A DNA stretch of 64,000 nucleotides from CAXXHQ01 sp963665265 (GTDB lineage: Bacteria; Planctomycetota; Planctomycetia; Pirellulales; Thermoguttaceae), in NCBI GenBank assembly GCA_963665265.2, contig OY762224.2, positions 2,294,001 to 2,358,000 on the forward strand, written 5' to 3'. Position 1 is the stretch's first letter; every line of letters begins with the position of its first letter. Shown here in pieces: positions 17,849 through 26,360 of the stretch. Below the pieces are notes generated by a model that worked only from the letters and a program-made list of their open reading frames with translations, searched no databases and had not been told where the DNA came from. The position numbers were made by a program, and so were the translations under genes.

Positions 17849-18346
17849 TTGTCCTTCGACTTTTCAGTGAAAAATCGAGCCAGCGGTTTTTGTGCGAGAA
17901 AAGGCTTTGAATCGCCCCAGGAAGGATTCGCGTACCGAATTATTCTGGCGAGAACTCGGAGCGAATCCCATAAATATGGCGAGGCGTCGCCTTGCCGGGC
18001 CAATTTCGCGCCGCTCCGCATTAGCGAAACCAGCGCCGATTAGCGTTCCTTCTCCTCCGCGCTCGTCGCGCTCTCCGCATGAGATGAAAAAAGTTCAGAG
18101 CTGCAGTGCGTCGAAAAGAAACGGCCCCGAAAGAACGCAAAAGAATTTTCACGCTGAGTGCAGGGATCGAGGAAGCGTCTTTCTGCCTTGTGTTCTCTGT
18201 GCCCTCCGTGGCTCTGAGGTTTAACCTCCGCCTGACCATTTTTTACATGTTTCCAGGCTCGGGCATATTAGCGAAAATCAGCGCCGATTAGCGTTCCGCT
18301 CTTCTTGCGCGAAAAACTTTGCGACCTTTGCGCCTTGGCGGTGAAT
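17849..18346 (+). repeat. Dispersed repeat, copy C (truncated, no RHS remnant)
   Basis: About 500 bp match the first 500 bp of copy B. The match ends at the sequence GCGCCTTGGCGGTGAA, so the 3' half with the RHS remnant is missing. It starts some 14 bp after the stop codon of the secreted protein, the same placement copy B has after the LRR gene. Confidence 0.85.
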
Positions 18347-18795
18347 AAATCGCGTCTGTCCCCACGCCCTCTTTGCGATCTTTTGCGGCCAATAAATCCT
18401 GCTGCGGCTCTCCGCCACTCCGCGTGAAAATCCCTTCTTGAAATTGGGCCAGGCCGTTCGCTAGAATTCTCCGCGACGATATCCTCGTCGGAAAGACTGG
18501 CGACCTTTCCTTCGTTCTTTGACAATTTAATTATCTTTGGGCGACCGGCCACCGATGGGCCGGCCTTGCCGCCGCTCGCGCCGCGCCCCTATGCCCTATG
18601 CCCTATGCCCAGTCCCCTACGTCCTGCTTCGCGCTCTCGTGACTTACGACAATCCGCCGCTCCGAGAAATTTTAATCTTTCGGCTGAAAAAGGCGTCCAT
18701 ATTCTTTTTTGCGACTCAGATTTCTCAACCTAAGTATTCTTGAAGACGACGAGCTATGCAAGATGCGGGCGGCCCCGTTCGCTCCGTGTGACTTG
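18347..18795. other. Intergenic region with a heptamer repeat
   Basis: No gene is recognised. At 18587-18607 the heptamer CCCTATG occurs three times in direct succession, followed by a degenerate fourth (CCCAGTC). A GGCCGGCC-rich stretch lies just upstream. The heptamer run resembles the short tandemly repeated repetitive sequences known from cyanobacteria and other genomes. Confidence 0.5.
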
Positions 18796-19095
18796 CTAAC
18801 GAATCAAAACGAAGATAGCCGTAGCGGCGGCGACGACCATGCCGGAAATTGCGATCAGCATGACGGCGGCCGAACTCGAGCAACCCCCGGCGTTTTCCAT
18901 TTGCATCAAGCCGCCGTATTTTTCCGGGTCTTCTTGAATCAGTCTCGGAATCAGCGCTTCGATGAAATCCTTGGATTCTTTGAGCCCGTAGCCGGTCGCG
19001 GCTCGGTGAATCTTGATCGCTTCGATTTTACTGCCGGCAAGCAATGCGGCAATGATAGAGTCGATGGTTTCTTGCGACAAATCTCTGGACATCAT
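18796..19095 (-). CDS. L7/L12 C-terminal-like domain with membrane anchor
   Basis: 99 residues. Residues ~10-50 (AGSKIEAIKIHRAATGYGLK then ESKDFIEAL) closely follow the C-terminal domain pattern of ribosomal protein L7/L12. The last ~25 residues are one membrane helix (AAVMLIAISGMVVAAATAIF), so this is a tail-anchored protein and not a ribosomal stalk protein. The two ATGs at the start are equivalent. Similar small proteins occur in other planctomycetes. The role is unknown; a protein-protein contact domain at the membrane is the simplest reading. Confidence 0.65.
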   Translation of the reverse strand: MMSRDLSQETIDSIIAALLAGSKIEAIKIHRAATGYGLKESKDFIEALIPRLIQEDPEKYGGLMQMENAGGCSSSAAVMLIAISGMVVAAATAIFVLIR

Positions 19096-19208
19096 AAACG
19101 CCCTGCGAACGGAAAGCGGAATACGTCAGCGGGAAGAAGGCGGCCGTTAAGCTACCCCCGCGAATATTTTTCGTCAAGAAGCGAGAAGCGATTGCGTCAA
19201 TCCAGCAA

Positions 19209-19604
19209 TCACGCCGAGCCGGTTGTGTAAGTGACGTAGGCCAAGCGAAGCTGGTGAAGCATGTTTTCCATCTCTTCCGACTCGTCGTTAGTGCGATTGC
19301 CTTCGGTCTTATCGAAAAGGACCGCCAAGAGATCGATGGAGTGACGAGCTTGGTTCAAGTGAACTTCGGCTTTATCGGTGGCCGGGTGAGGGAGCATGCC
19401 CATCGCCACCATTCCCTGCAGGTAGATCGTTCCCGCAAGAAACGCCAACGTGGGCGGCGGAAGCTCTTCATCGGCGGCTTTCGGGCCGCCGGGGTCCGAG
19501 GATTTATGAGAATGCGAGTCGGCTTGTTTTTCTGCCTCGACGCGACTTTTCCAATCTTCGTCCACGTAGAGTTTTTTTTCCGCGTCCGGTTTTTCTACTG
19601 ACAT
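19209..19604 (-). CDS. DUF1844 family protein
   Basis: 131 residues: a charged N-terminus, then the DUF1844 core (PTLAFLAGTIYLQGMVAMGM, LNQARHSIDLLAVLFDKTEG, NRTNDESEEMENMLHQLRLA). These are the conserved blocks of this small cytosolic helical family found in planctomycetes and acidobacteria. Function unknown. It shares orientation with the L7/L12-like gene 113 bp downstream and may be co-transcribed with it. Confidence 0.85.
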   Translation of the reverse strand: MSVEKPDAEKKLYVDEDWKSRVEAEKQADSHSHKSSDPGGPKAADEELPPPTLAFLAGTIYLQGMVAMGMLPHPATDKAEVHLNQARHSIDLLAVLFDKTEGNRTNDESEEMENMLHQLRLAYVTYTTGSA

Positions 19605-20503
19605 AGTCGCCTAACCCTTATGATTGTATCCGTTCTGGCGCCGCAATTTTACCCCCGCTACTAATACTCGTCGAGAGAAACTCCGCCGCGTAAAAGTTTC
19701 AAGGCAGGCGGTTTTCCCCTGCCGCCCAAGGCGGCAATCTCGTTTTTGGCGACGACCAGCTTTCCGTCGGACCTGCTCGGCGATTATCCGACAAAACGCT
19801 TTGCCCGCCAGGCAGGGCGAATCGCCGGAACGCGAGTCGGCATCATGCACAAATTGAGATACCCAACTCTACAACAAGGTTGGGAGCGCCGCCAAATTAT
19901 TTCACTTCCTCCTTTTCCAAGCAACCGCCATATTCACTATAACCGTTCGGTATGCCAAGTGAGGCGGTGCGACATTAATGTCATGTATTCAAAGAGGTTA
20001 GCGAAAGGTGAAGAAGTCCGAGTCAGCGTAAAACGATAAATTCACCCCCGCCTCAACGCGATATTTGTCGCGGCACATGAATGTCCATTTCCTGCAACTT
20101 GGAAAGCTAAAGAGGGGGATGACTCAACGAGATTTTCCTGAATTTCAAATTGCAAAACGGCTTCGCTGCGACAATTCTTCTACAGAAAAAATCTCAAAAT
20201 AGTCGCCGAACTGAAATGCAATATCCGTTAATTAGGTCGACTGTAACGGTCCTGGCGAATACGCAGGGCAAGATGTAATTGGAATATCGCACATGACGGA
20301 AGACGGGGAAAATTTACTCAAGTTTTTCCAACAAAGAAAGCGGAAAACTCTTGGAATGATTTTTGAACGCGATTAGACTGCAGGGACATGGCGTGGGAAA
20401 AATTGTTCCTCAAACGACGAAAAGAAACCTCGTTGTTACTTTTTTCCTGGCGTCGAGGCATTACCGGATCGCATTAAGAATCTACGACGCAAGAGAACAG
20501 TGC
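19605..20503. other. Long intergenic region, no gene seen
   Basis: About 900 bp between divergent genes. A short GC hairpin (GCCGCC CAA GGCGGC, 19721-19735) is present without a T-run. Several short open frames occur on both strands, including a plus-strand frame joined to the next gene from 20363, but none has a ribosome binding site or recognisable product. Confidence 0.4.
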
Positions 20504-21073
20504 ATGTACGATCCTCGTTCCCAACAACCCGATGAAGTTGACCAGATACTGCGAAACGCCGAGCTACGCGACGAATTGGAGCGCTATTTCGACGAATCGA
20601 TCAGCCGGGTCAACATCCAGCATTCCACGCTGGCCGCAGAGAACGATTTCTTGGCGGCGATGCTAGCTTGGGAGCAGGCTCCTATTTTGCCCGTTTATCG
20701 CTGGTTTGAGACGGAATTGCGACCGCCGCGCCCGGAGTCGCTAAACGATGGCGATCTGCATAAGATTCTGTGGGACGTCATTCGCAAGTTGCATCAAAAG
20801 CGGATCATTCTCGACTTCACCGATCATTTGAGTGATCGGGAGTTGTATTGCATGATTTATCGCGACATTCTTCCCGCCCGCGAGAAGAAAGTCGAAGGCG
20901 CCAATAACTATCTCCACTGGGATTGCACCGGCGCGAACGGCGATCCGGAAGTCTGGCTCCGCTATTATGCGAGCGAGGAGGAGCGTGAAGAATGGTCGGA
21001 TATGTACGGCCAACCCTTGCCCCCCAGCCTCCCCGCCCCGTTTCCTCGCGATCTGCCGGGCGAGCCGGGATAA
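20504..21073 (+). CDS. Conserved hypothetical cytosolic protein
   Basis: 189 residues from the ATG at 20504, preferred over the frame's first ATG at 20363 because the extra 47 residues look unlike protein and MYDPRSQQPDEVDQILRNAE begins the well-structured part. There is no signal peptide or membrane segment. It is acidic and helical, with a C-terminal block around HWDCTGANGDPEVWLRYYAS and a Pro-rich tail. I recognise no domain. It is a single-gene unit with its own terminator. Confidence 0.65.
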   Translation: MYDPRSQQPDEVDQILRNAELRDELERYFDESISRVNIQHSTLAAENDFLAAMLAWEQAPILPVYRWFETELRPPRPESLNDGDLHKILWDVIRKLHQKRIILDFTDHLSDRELYCMIYRDILPAREKKVEGANNYLHWDCTGANGDPEVWLRYYASEEEREEWSDMYGQPLPPSLPAPFPRDLPGEPG

Positions 21074-21094
21074 AGGTTTTTTCGGTCAAAGACG

Positions 21095-21125
21095 ACGGCG
21101 AACGAAGGGTTGTTCGCCGTTTTTT
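21095..21125 (+). terminator. Rho-independent terminator
   Basis: A perfect 9-bp stem ACGGCGAAC (21095-21103) with GTTCGCCGT (21112-21120), an 8-base loop, and T5 immediately after. It ends the transcript of the gene stopping at 21073. Confidence 0.85.
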
Positions 21126-21265
21126 GCGGAAAAGCAGAGTCAAAGACATCTTTCCCCGTCTTTCCGGCTCCTTCCGGACCTCTCGTTCTTGTCCGCACTT
21201 TTTTGTTGCACCGTTCTTTTCTATATGTCGCGGTCCGTCTGACCGTTGCAATCGCTCCGACCGGC

Positions 21266-21294
21266 TTGTTTCCGTCATGCGCATGAGCTAAAAT
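21266..21294 (+). promoter_or_regulatory. Likely sigma-70 promoter
   Basis: TTGTTT (21266-21271), a 17-base spacer, then TAAAAT (21289-21294), about 80 bp upstream of the start of the 730-residue secreted protein. The match to consensus is moderate. Confidence 0.4.
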
Positions 21295-21376
21295 TCCGGC
21301 GGAACGTTAACTGGCGAAAGGGCAGCTCTTTGCGCCCGCCGCCGCACCAATCTTCTTTCAGGTAGGAGCGATTCGT

Positions 21377-23569
21377 ATGTCCTTTTTTAGTAGTCATCGC
21401 TCGCGATCATTCGTTGGGGGCGCTTTTCTTTTCATTGCGGCAAGTTTTTGCTGCGCATCGAACCTTAACGCCGCAGGTGATTTGGAAAAGCTCAGCGGCT
21501 CGCTGAAGCTCGTCCCGGCCGACGCCTCTTTTTATATGGCGTCGCTTCGCAATAAAGAGCAACTCGACATCGTTAAGAACAGCAAGGCCTATAAGAAGAT
21601 TCTTGAGTTGCCTTACGTTCAAATGGGCTTGGCTATGTACACAATGCAAACCGCCAATCCGCAAAGCGAGCTCGGGAAATATTACGCCGCGTTAAAGAAT
21701 CCGGACGTGGCCAAGGCGCTTTCCGTCCTCGCCGATATGGGATCCAATGAAATTTTCATCTTCGGCGATAAAGACGTTCCCGAGTTCATCGACCTGCTTC
21801 AAGAAGTGCAGATGGCTTCGAACTACGGACCGATCGTTGAGTCAATCGCCACCGGCCAACCGTCACGCCCCGATGCGCAAGTTCACGCAGTCATTTCCGA
21901 GTTGCTCGAACACGGCGACGATCTAAAATTGCCGAACATGGCGTTCGGTTTCAAAGTGACCGACAAGGCGGCGGCTGAGCAATCGCTCGGCAAGCTCGAA
22001 GCGATCGTCACTGCGGCGGCCTTGAACGTTCCGCAAATGAAAAGCTCGATCAAAAAAGAAAAGATCGGGAAGCACGAATATTGCGTCGTTCGCTTCGACG
22101 GCAAAATGATTCCTTGGAGCGAACTACCCTTGGACGATGTTCGTCGTCACGAAGAAAACGAAGGCGATTTCGATAAACTCGTCGAGAGAATCAAAGCGAT
22201 GAAATTGGTCGTCGCCTTCGGATTGCGAGACGATTACGTAGTCGTCTCTATCGGCTCTTCGACCGCGTGCATCGAGAAACTCGATTCAGACAAAAAGTTG
22301 ATTAGCAACGAAAGTTTCAAGCCGTTGGCGAAGTTTTCCGACGAGCGAGTCATTAGCGTCGGATACGCCGGCACGGAATTGGTCGCTTTGCAAGATTCAA
22401 CGCCGAAATTGTGCGAATGGATCGTCCGCATGGCAGACGCCGCTTGCGAACGCCTCGAATTAAGCGAGGATAAGTCGGCCAACGTGATTTCTTTCGCAAA
22501 GAAACTCGGCGAGATCACGAAAAAATACGCCGTTAAGCCCGGCGACGCCGTCGGCGTTTCGTACATGACCTCCGACGGAATCGAAAACTACGGATTCCGC
22601 TTCGGAACGACGCAGTCGTTCGATTTCAGCAAGCCTTCGGACCTCGTTAAGCATTTCGGCGAAAAGCCGCTCGCAGCATTCGCGTTGCGATTCGCTTCGG
22701 TCAAGACCGCCGATCGCGCCGATTTAAAAAACTACGCTTTGAAGCTCCCTGCTGTCGTCGAAACGTTGGCTATTCCGTATATGCCGGAAGATCAACAAGA
22801 ACGCGGTAAGGCGTTACTAGCCGATTTGAGGCCTTTATACGAACGACTCGTAGGCGTTACCTACGATAAATTCACTGCGTCGGTCGAGAACGGCGAGTTC
22901 GCCTTTATACTGGACTCGAGTTTCAAGAGCAAACAGATGCACCGGGAGATGCCGGAAGTTGAAGAGGCTTTGCCTTATCCGACTCCCGCTTTGGCGATGA
23001 CGGTTAAAGACGCCAAGCTTTTGAAAGAAGCTGCTGCCGAATATGTCAAGCTCGTCGAGGATTTCTCCGCCGTAATCCGCAAACACGTTCCCGAGGCCGA
23101 CATGCCTGAGTTCAAGATTCCGGCCCCGGAAGTCGCTAAGACGGCCTACGGCGAATCGTTCGCCTATCATTTGCCGAAGGAATCGGGCTTCGACGATCGA
23201 GTCGTCCCGCATGCCGCGCTCTCCGATAATCTTCTGATTCTTTCATTCTCTGCCGATCAATCGGCCGCGCTGATGAAAGAATCGTCGGCGAAGACGATCG
23301 AAGACCTAACCGTCGATAAGCCGCGCGCCGCGGTCGGCGCCATTTATTGGAGCAAACTTTTCGAAACTTCGGAGCCGTGGATCGCGTTCGGCTTGGCCCA
23401 AAGCGGCGTCGGAGATTCTCCGGCCGTCCCCGCCGAAGCCGTGATTATGCACGCCGATACGATTCTGGCCGCTCTAGAGACGCTTAAATACACCGTTTTT
23501 GAAACGTACGAAGAAAATGGCATGATCGTTTCCCGCTCGAAAACGAAGATCGAAGACGTGAAAGAGTAA
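21377..23569 (+). CDS. Secreted protein, DUF3352-like, unknown function
   Basis: 730 residues. AGGTAGGAGCG precedes the ATG. The signal peptide runs to about residue 33 (FVGGAFLFIAASFCCASNLNA). The mature protein is an alternation of short strands and helices without membrane segments. It opens with KLVPADASFYMASLRNKEQL, the opening seen in planctomycete DUF3352-type proteins, and has repeated phrases such as VVAFGLRDDYVVVSIGSS and ALSDNLLILSFSADQSAAL that suggest duplicated domains. No catalytic motif is seen. It is flanked by its own promoter and terminator, so probably monocistronic. Confidence 0.7.
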   Translation: MSFFSSHRSRSFVGGAFLFIAASFCCASNLNAAGDLEKLSGSLKLVPADASFYMASLRNKEQLDIVKNSKAYKKILELPYVQMGLAMYTMQTANPQSELGKYYAALKNPDVAKALSVLADMGSNEIFIFGDKDVPEFIDLLQEVQMASNYGPIVESIATGQPSRPDAQVHAVISELLEHGDDLKLPNMAFGFKVTDKAAAEQSLGKLEAIVTAAALNVPQMKSSIKKEKIGKHEYCVVRFDGKMIPWSELPLDDVRRHEENEGDFDKLVERIKAMKLVVAFGLRDDYVVVSIGSSTACIEKLDSDKKLISNESFKPLAKFSDERVISVGYAGTELVALQDSTPKLCEWIVRMADAACERLELSEDKSANVISFAKKLGEITKKYAVKPGDAVGVSYMTSDGIENYGFRFGTTQSFDFSKPSDLVKHFGEKPLAAFALRFASVKTADRADLKNYALKLPAVVETLAIPYMPEDQQERGKALLADLRPLYERLVGVTYDKFTASVENGEFAFILDSSFKSKQMHREMPEVEEALPYPTPALAMTVKDAKLLKEAAAEYVKLVEDFSAVIRKHVPEADMPEFKIPAPEVAKTAYGESFAYHLPKESGFDDRVVPHAALSDNLLILSFSADQSAALMKESSAKTIEDLTVDKPRAAVGAIYWSKLFETSEPWIAFGLAQSGVGDSPAVPAEAVIMHADTILAALETLKYTVFETYEENGMIVSRSKTKIEDVKE

Positions 23570-23611
23570 CTTGAGCGAATCCTTCGGCAAATCGCCGCGA
23601 TCAAAAAAGTG

Positions 23612-23648
23612 AAAAGCATGGACGACGCTTCGGTCGTCCATGCTTTTT
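23612..23648 (+). terminator. Rho-independent terminator, usable from both sides
   Basis: A 15-bp stem (AAAAGCATGGACGAC, 23612-23626, with 23633-23647) has a six-base loop and is flanked by A4 and T6 runs, so it can end the plus-strand gene and also the convergent minus-strand gene that stops at 23682. Confidence 0.9.
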
Positions 23649-23681
23649 TATCCCCCCTTGGGAAATTTATCTTTGCAAGTT

Positions 23682-25070
23682 TTAACGCTGAAAGGCAAAC
23701 TTTTCCGGCGTGCGTTGGAATTCCGCCTGAGCCTCCTGCGTTGCAAACATGTAAATGCGTCCTTTATAGGCGGCGCAATAGTTTAATTGGCCCGGGATCG
23801 TTCGGCGTTCTTTGAAAGAGACGACCGGATCGTTTCCGCCGTTGCCCGGCATGTAACGATCGGGATCGGCAAGGAATTGTTGACGCTGGGCGGCGCCCGA
23901 CATGCGGAAGATCATTCCGTTGCGAATGACCGTGAATTGCGGACTCCCTTGCGTCCAACGACCGCTAAGGGTCAATTCGACCGGACAGTACCCGCCGAAT
24001 GCGACGGCCGGAACGGCCGCTTTCTCCGCTTCCTCTTCTTTCGCCGGAATCGTCTCCTGTTGGGCGACGGCCGATTTCACCGCGCCCTGCGCCGAAACGG
24101 GATTCGTCTCTTGATACGATTGCATTACTACTTGATTGGCCATCCGCTCTTGCGAAGAGGCTTCTTTCGGCTCGTCGTACGAAGCGTGATTGGCGACCGT
24201 CGTTTGCGGATTGATTCCGTTCGATCGAGTCGAGTCGCTCGCGCTCGGCGCTAGCGCCGAATCCCAATTCGCCATGAGCGGCGGAGCTTGCACGACGCCC
24301 TTCGGCGCCGGCGCGTTTTGCGCGTTTTCGTCGTAGGGCTCGGGAACAGGCGGCGTCGCATAGCGGGCTCCCACGCGACTAGGACGCTCAAGCGCCGGAC
24401 CGCGATTCGCTCGCCCGTTCATCCCGCTCTTATTTGCGTCGGGAACGTTAATTGGATCAGGCGTCTTCAAATCGGACGGCAACCCGGGAATGGGATTAAA
24501 CTCTTTCGGATCGGTCTTGGGAAGATCAGGAAGTCCTTGAATCTTCGTGCCGTCATCCTGGTTTTTTTTGTTCATCTGCAAAGGCGGAAGACCTTCCGTC
24601 ACTCCGCCGTCTTTAGCCTTTTCTCGCGGGGCTTCTGGCGTCTTCTCTTTGAGCTTCGCTTTGGCGGCATGTCCGCTTTCGTCCTCGGCAGGCTGCTCAG
24701 GCGGCAAGCCAGGTCGAGGAATACGCTCCATACCTGGCGGAGGAACGTCGTTCCCTTCCTCGCTCGGCTCTTCCTTGCCCGGCGCCTTGTATTTTTCCTT
24801 CGGTAAAGGCTTCTCCTTTTCGCCCTGCGGAGTCGGCAATACTTCTCTGCCGTTTGCGGAAGGGAACGTTTTGTCTAGTCGCGTTTCGCCGGGCCAAGCG
24901 CGCCAGCTCGTCTTATAGTAGCCGCCAAACGCCTGGGAGTCCGGCTTTTTAGCGCAGCCGTACCCTTGCGGGTATTTTAAACTGTACGTCTCGGCCATTG
25001 CGAAATCAGCCGCAATTCCAAGTACGCCTATAACGGCGATCACAACTATAGAGTCGCATCTTTTTATCAT
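23682..25070 (-). CDS. Secreted Pro/Glu-rich protein with two YHS-like C-terminal modules
   Basis: 462 residues. The signal peptide is CDSIVVIAVIGVLGIAADFA. Residues ~55-340 are low-complexity, rich in Pro, Glu, Lys and Asn. The last ~110 residues hold two YHS-like units: FGGYCPVELTLSGRWTQGSP with FLADPDRYMPGN, then RTIPGQLNYCAAYKGRIYMF with FQRTPEKFAF. In YHS proteins these Cys residues can bind metal. It ends 75 bp before export copy 2's stop, in the same orientation, so it lies downstream of that gene. A surface or envelope role is inferred from the signal peptide and context only. Confidence 0.7.
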   Translation of the reverse strand: MIKRCDSIVVIAVIGVLGIAADFAMAETYSLKYPQGYGCAKKPDSQAFGGYYKTSWRAWPGETRLDKTFPSANGREVLPTPQGEKEKPLPKEKYKAPGKEEPSEEGNDVPPPGMERIPRPGLPPEQPAEDESGHAAKAKLKEKTPEAPREKAKDGGVTEGLPPLQMNKKNQDDGTKIQGLPDLPKTDPKEFNPIPGLPSDLKTPDPINVPDANKSGMNGRANRGPALERPSRVGARYATPPVPEPYDENAQNAPAPKGVVQAPPLMANWDSALAPSASDSTRSNGINPQTTVANHASYDEPKEASSQERMANQVVMQSYQETNPVSAQGAVKSAVAQQETIPAKEEEAEKAAVPAVAFGGYCPVELTLSGRWTQGSPQFTVIRNGMIFRMSGAAQRQQFLADPDRYMPGNGGNDPVVSFKERRTIPGQLNYCAAYKGRIYMFATQEAQAEFQRTPEKFAFQR

Positions 25071-25144
25071 GGCTATCGCTCCTGCTTAAGCGTTGTAACG
25101 TCGAATCAGCGAGACTCGTCGCTCTATCAGGCGTCTATCAACTC

Positions 25145-26360
25145 ATTAATACGATCTAGTTTTGTTATAGCTTCTACCCATAGTTTGTGAGGCACGGACG
25201 GTGGAGATGCTCAGCGAGCCGAGGCCTAAGAGTCGCTCCACCGGGGCGGTGATCTTGGCGAAGGTGTTGCTGAAGCCGATCATGCCGTCCTCGGAGACGA
25301 AGACGCGGTCGCCCGGCATCACTTGATAGTTCGTGGCCGTCGAGCCGCCTCGCGTGATCGAGGCGTAATCGACGGGCAAGATCTGCTCTTCGCCCTGTCC
25401 GCCGGGGGCGGGACGCGCGATCCAAACCTTTTTGCTCGACATCTGCGACAAACCGCCCACCGCCGCCACCGCGTCCAACACGGTCTCGTTGCCGGTGACC
25501 GGAACGCGACGGACGTTGTCGCCCATTCCCGCCCCGTCGGTGATCACGTAAAAGACCTTGCTGTTGTAGCCCAGAACGTCGATCGAGACCTCGGGACTGT
25601 CGAAGAATTGCGATAAGTGCTTTTGCACGGCGGCTTTAATTTCGTTGACGTTCAAGCCCGCCACGTGAATCGTGCCGTAGGCGCGAAGATTGATCGTGCC
25701 GTCGGGACCTACCAGATATTGGCCGCTCACCGGCTGCGTGCCCGAGGTGCGGGCCAACGTGACCGAGACTTCCGGCTGGGCGAGAATCTCTTTGAGCTTG
25801 GTGGTGATTAAGGTCTTGGCCTCTTCCATGGTCAATCCCGCCACATGCACGGTGCCGTAGGCCGGGCCGAGGTTGACGGTCCCTTCCCCTTCGATGAGGA
25901 AGAAGTTGTCGATCGGCTGGTCGGGCAAGGTTCCGGCGGCGCGAATCTGCAAGACGTCGTAGATGTCGATGCGGTAGGGCGGCTTGGGCACCATCTTCAT
26001 CATGTCGATTTGCAGAATATCGGGGGGCTCGACGCAATAAGCGGGGAGCGAGATCATCGATTTTTCACGACCTGGAAGTTGCGAGGGAGTAAGCGGCTTT
26101 TGCAGCGTGGGGGTATAGTGGTCGAACGGCTGGCATCCGAGGGCGAAGAAGACGACGCCGACGAGGAGGGCCTTGAAGCCGGTAAAGGTGCGGTAGGAAG
26201 TAAGTCTCGCCATGGAACGTATCCGTGATTGGAGGAGGCTTCGGACGCTGGGTTAGCTTGGTTGTTTAGGTAAGCCGCCTAGCCGCCCGCGCAGTGCCGT
26301 CACACTCTACTTAATCGACACTGCCGGAATAATCGGCAAAGTTTAACGGCAAAGTTCACC
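25145..26360 (-). repeat. 1,216-bp perfect inverted repeat, right copy
   Basis: The reverse complement of 440-1655, with breakpoints one base beyond the stop codon and about 147 bp upstream of the start codon. Flanking sequence on both sides is unrelated to that around the left copy. Confidence 0.95.
25146..26213 (-). CDS. Polysaccharide export lipoprotein (Wza-like), copy 2
   Basis: 355 residues, identical throughout to the protein encoded at 587-1654, and with the same 5' region, so both copies should be expressed alike. Domain content is as described for copy 1: near-lipobox signal sequence, two polysaccharide-export repeats and an SLBB-like segment. Identity at synonymous positions shows a very recent duplication or continuing gene conversion. 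Confidence 0.9.
   Translation of the reverse strand: MARLTSYRTFTGFKALLVGVVFFALGCQPFDHYTPTLQKPLTPSQLPGREKSMISLPAYCVEPPDILQIDMMKMVPKPPYRIDIYDVLQIRAAGTLPDQPIDNFFLIEGEGTVNLGPAYGTVHVAGLTMEEAKTLITTKLKEILAQPEVSVTLARTSGTQPVSGQYLVGPDGTINLRAYGTIHVAGLNVNEIKAAVQKHLSQFFDSPEVSIDVLGYNSKVFYVITDGAGMGDNVRRVPVTGNETVLDAVAAVGGLSQMSSKKVWIARPAPGGQGEEQILPVDYASITRGGSTATNYQVMPGDRVFVSEDGMIGFSNTFAKITAPVERLLGLGSLSISTVRASQTMGRSYNKTRSY

Noticed and set aside
13800..18346. Possible CRISPR array, because of spaced repeats.
   Set aside because: The repeats are hundreds of bases long, only three in number, and the spacers are whole genes.
19721..19735. GCCGCC-CAA-GGCGGC as a terminator.
   Set aside because: The loop is three bases and there is no T-run on either strand.
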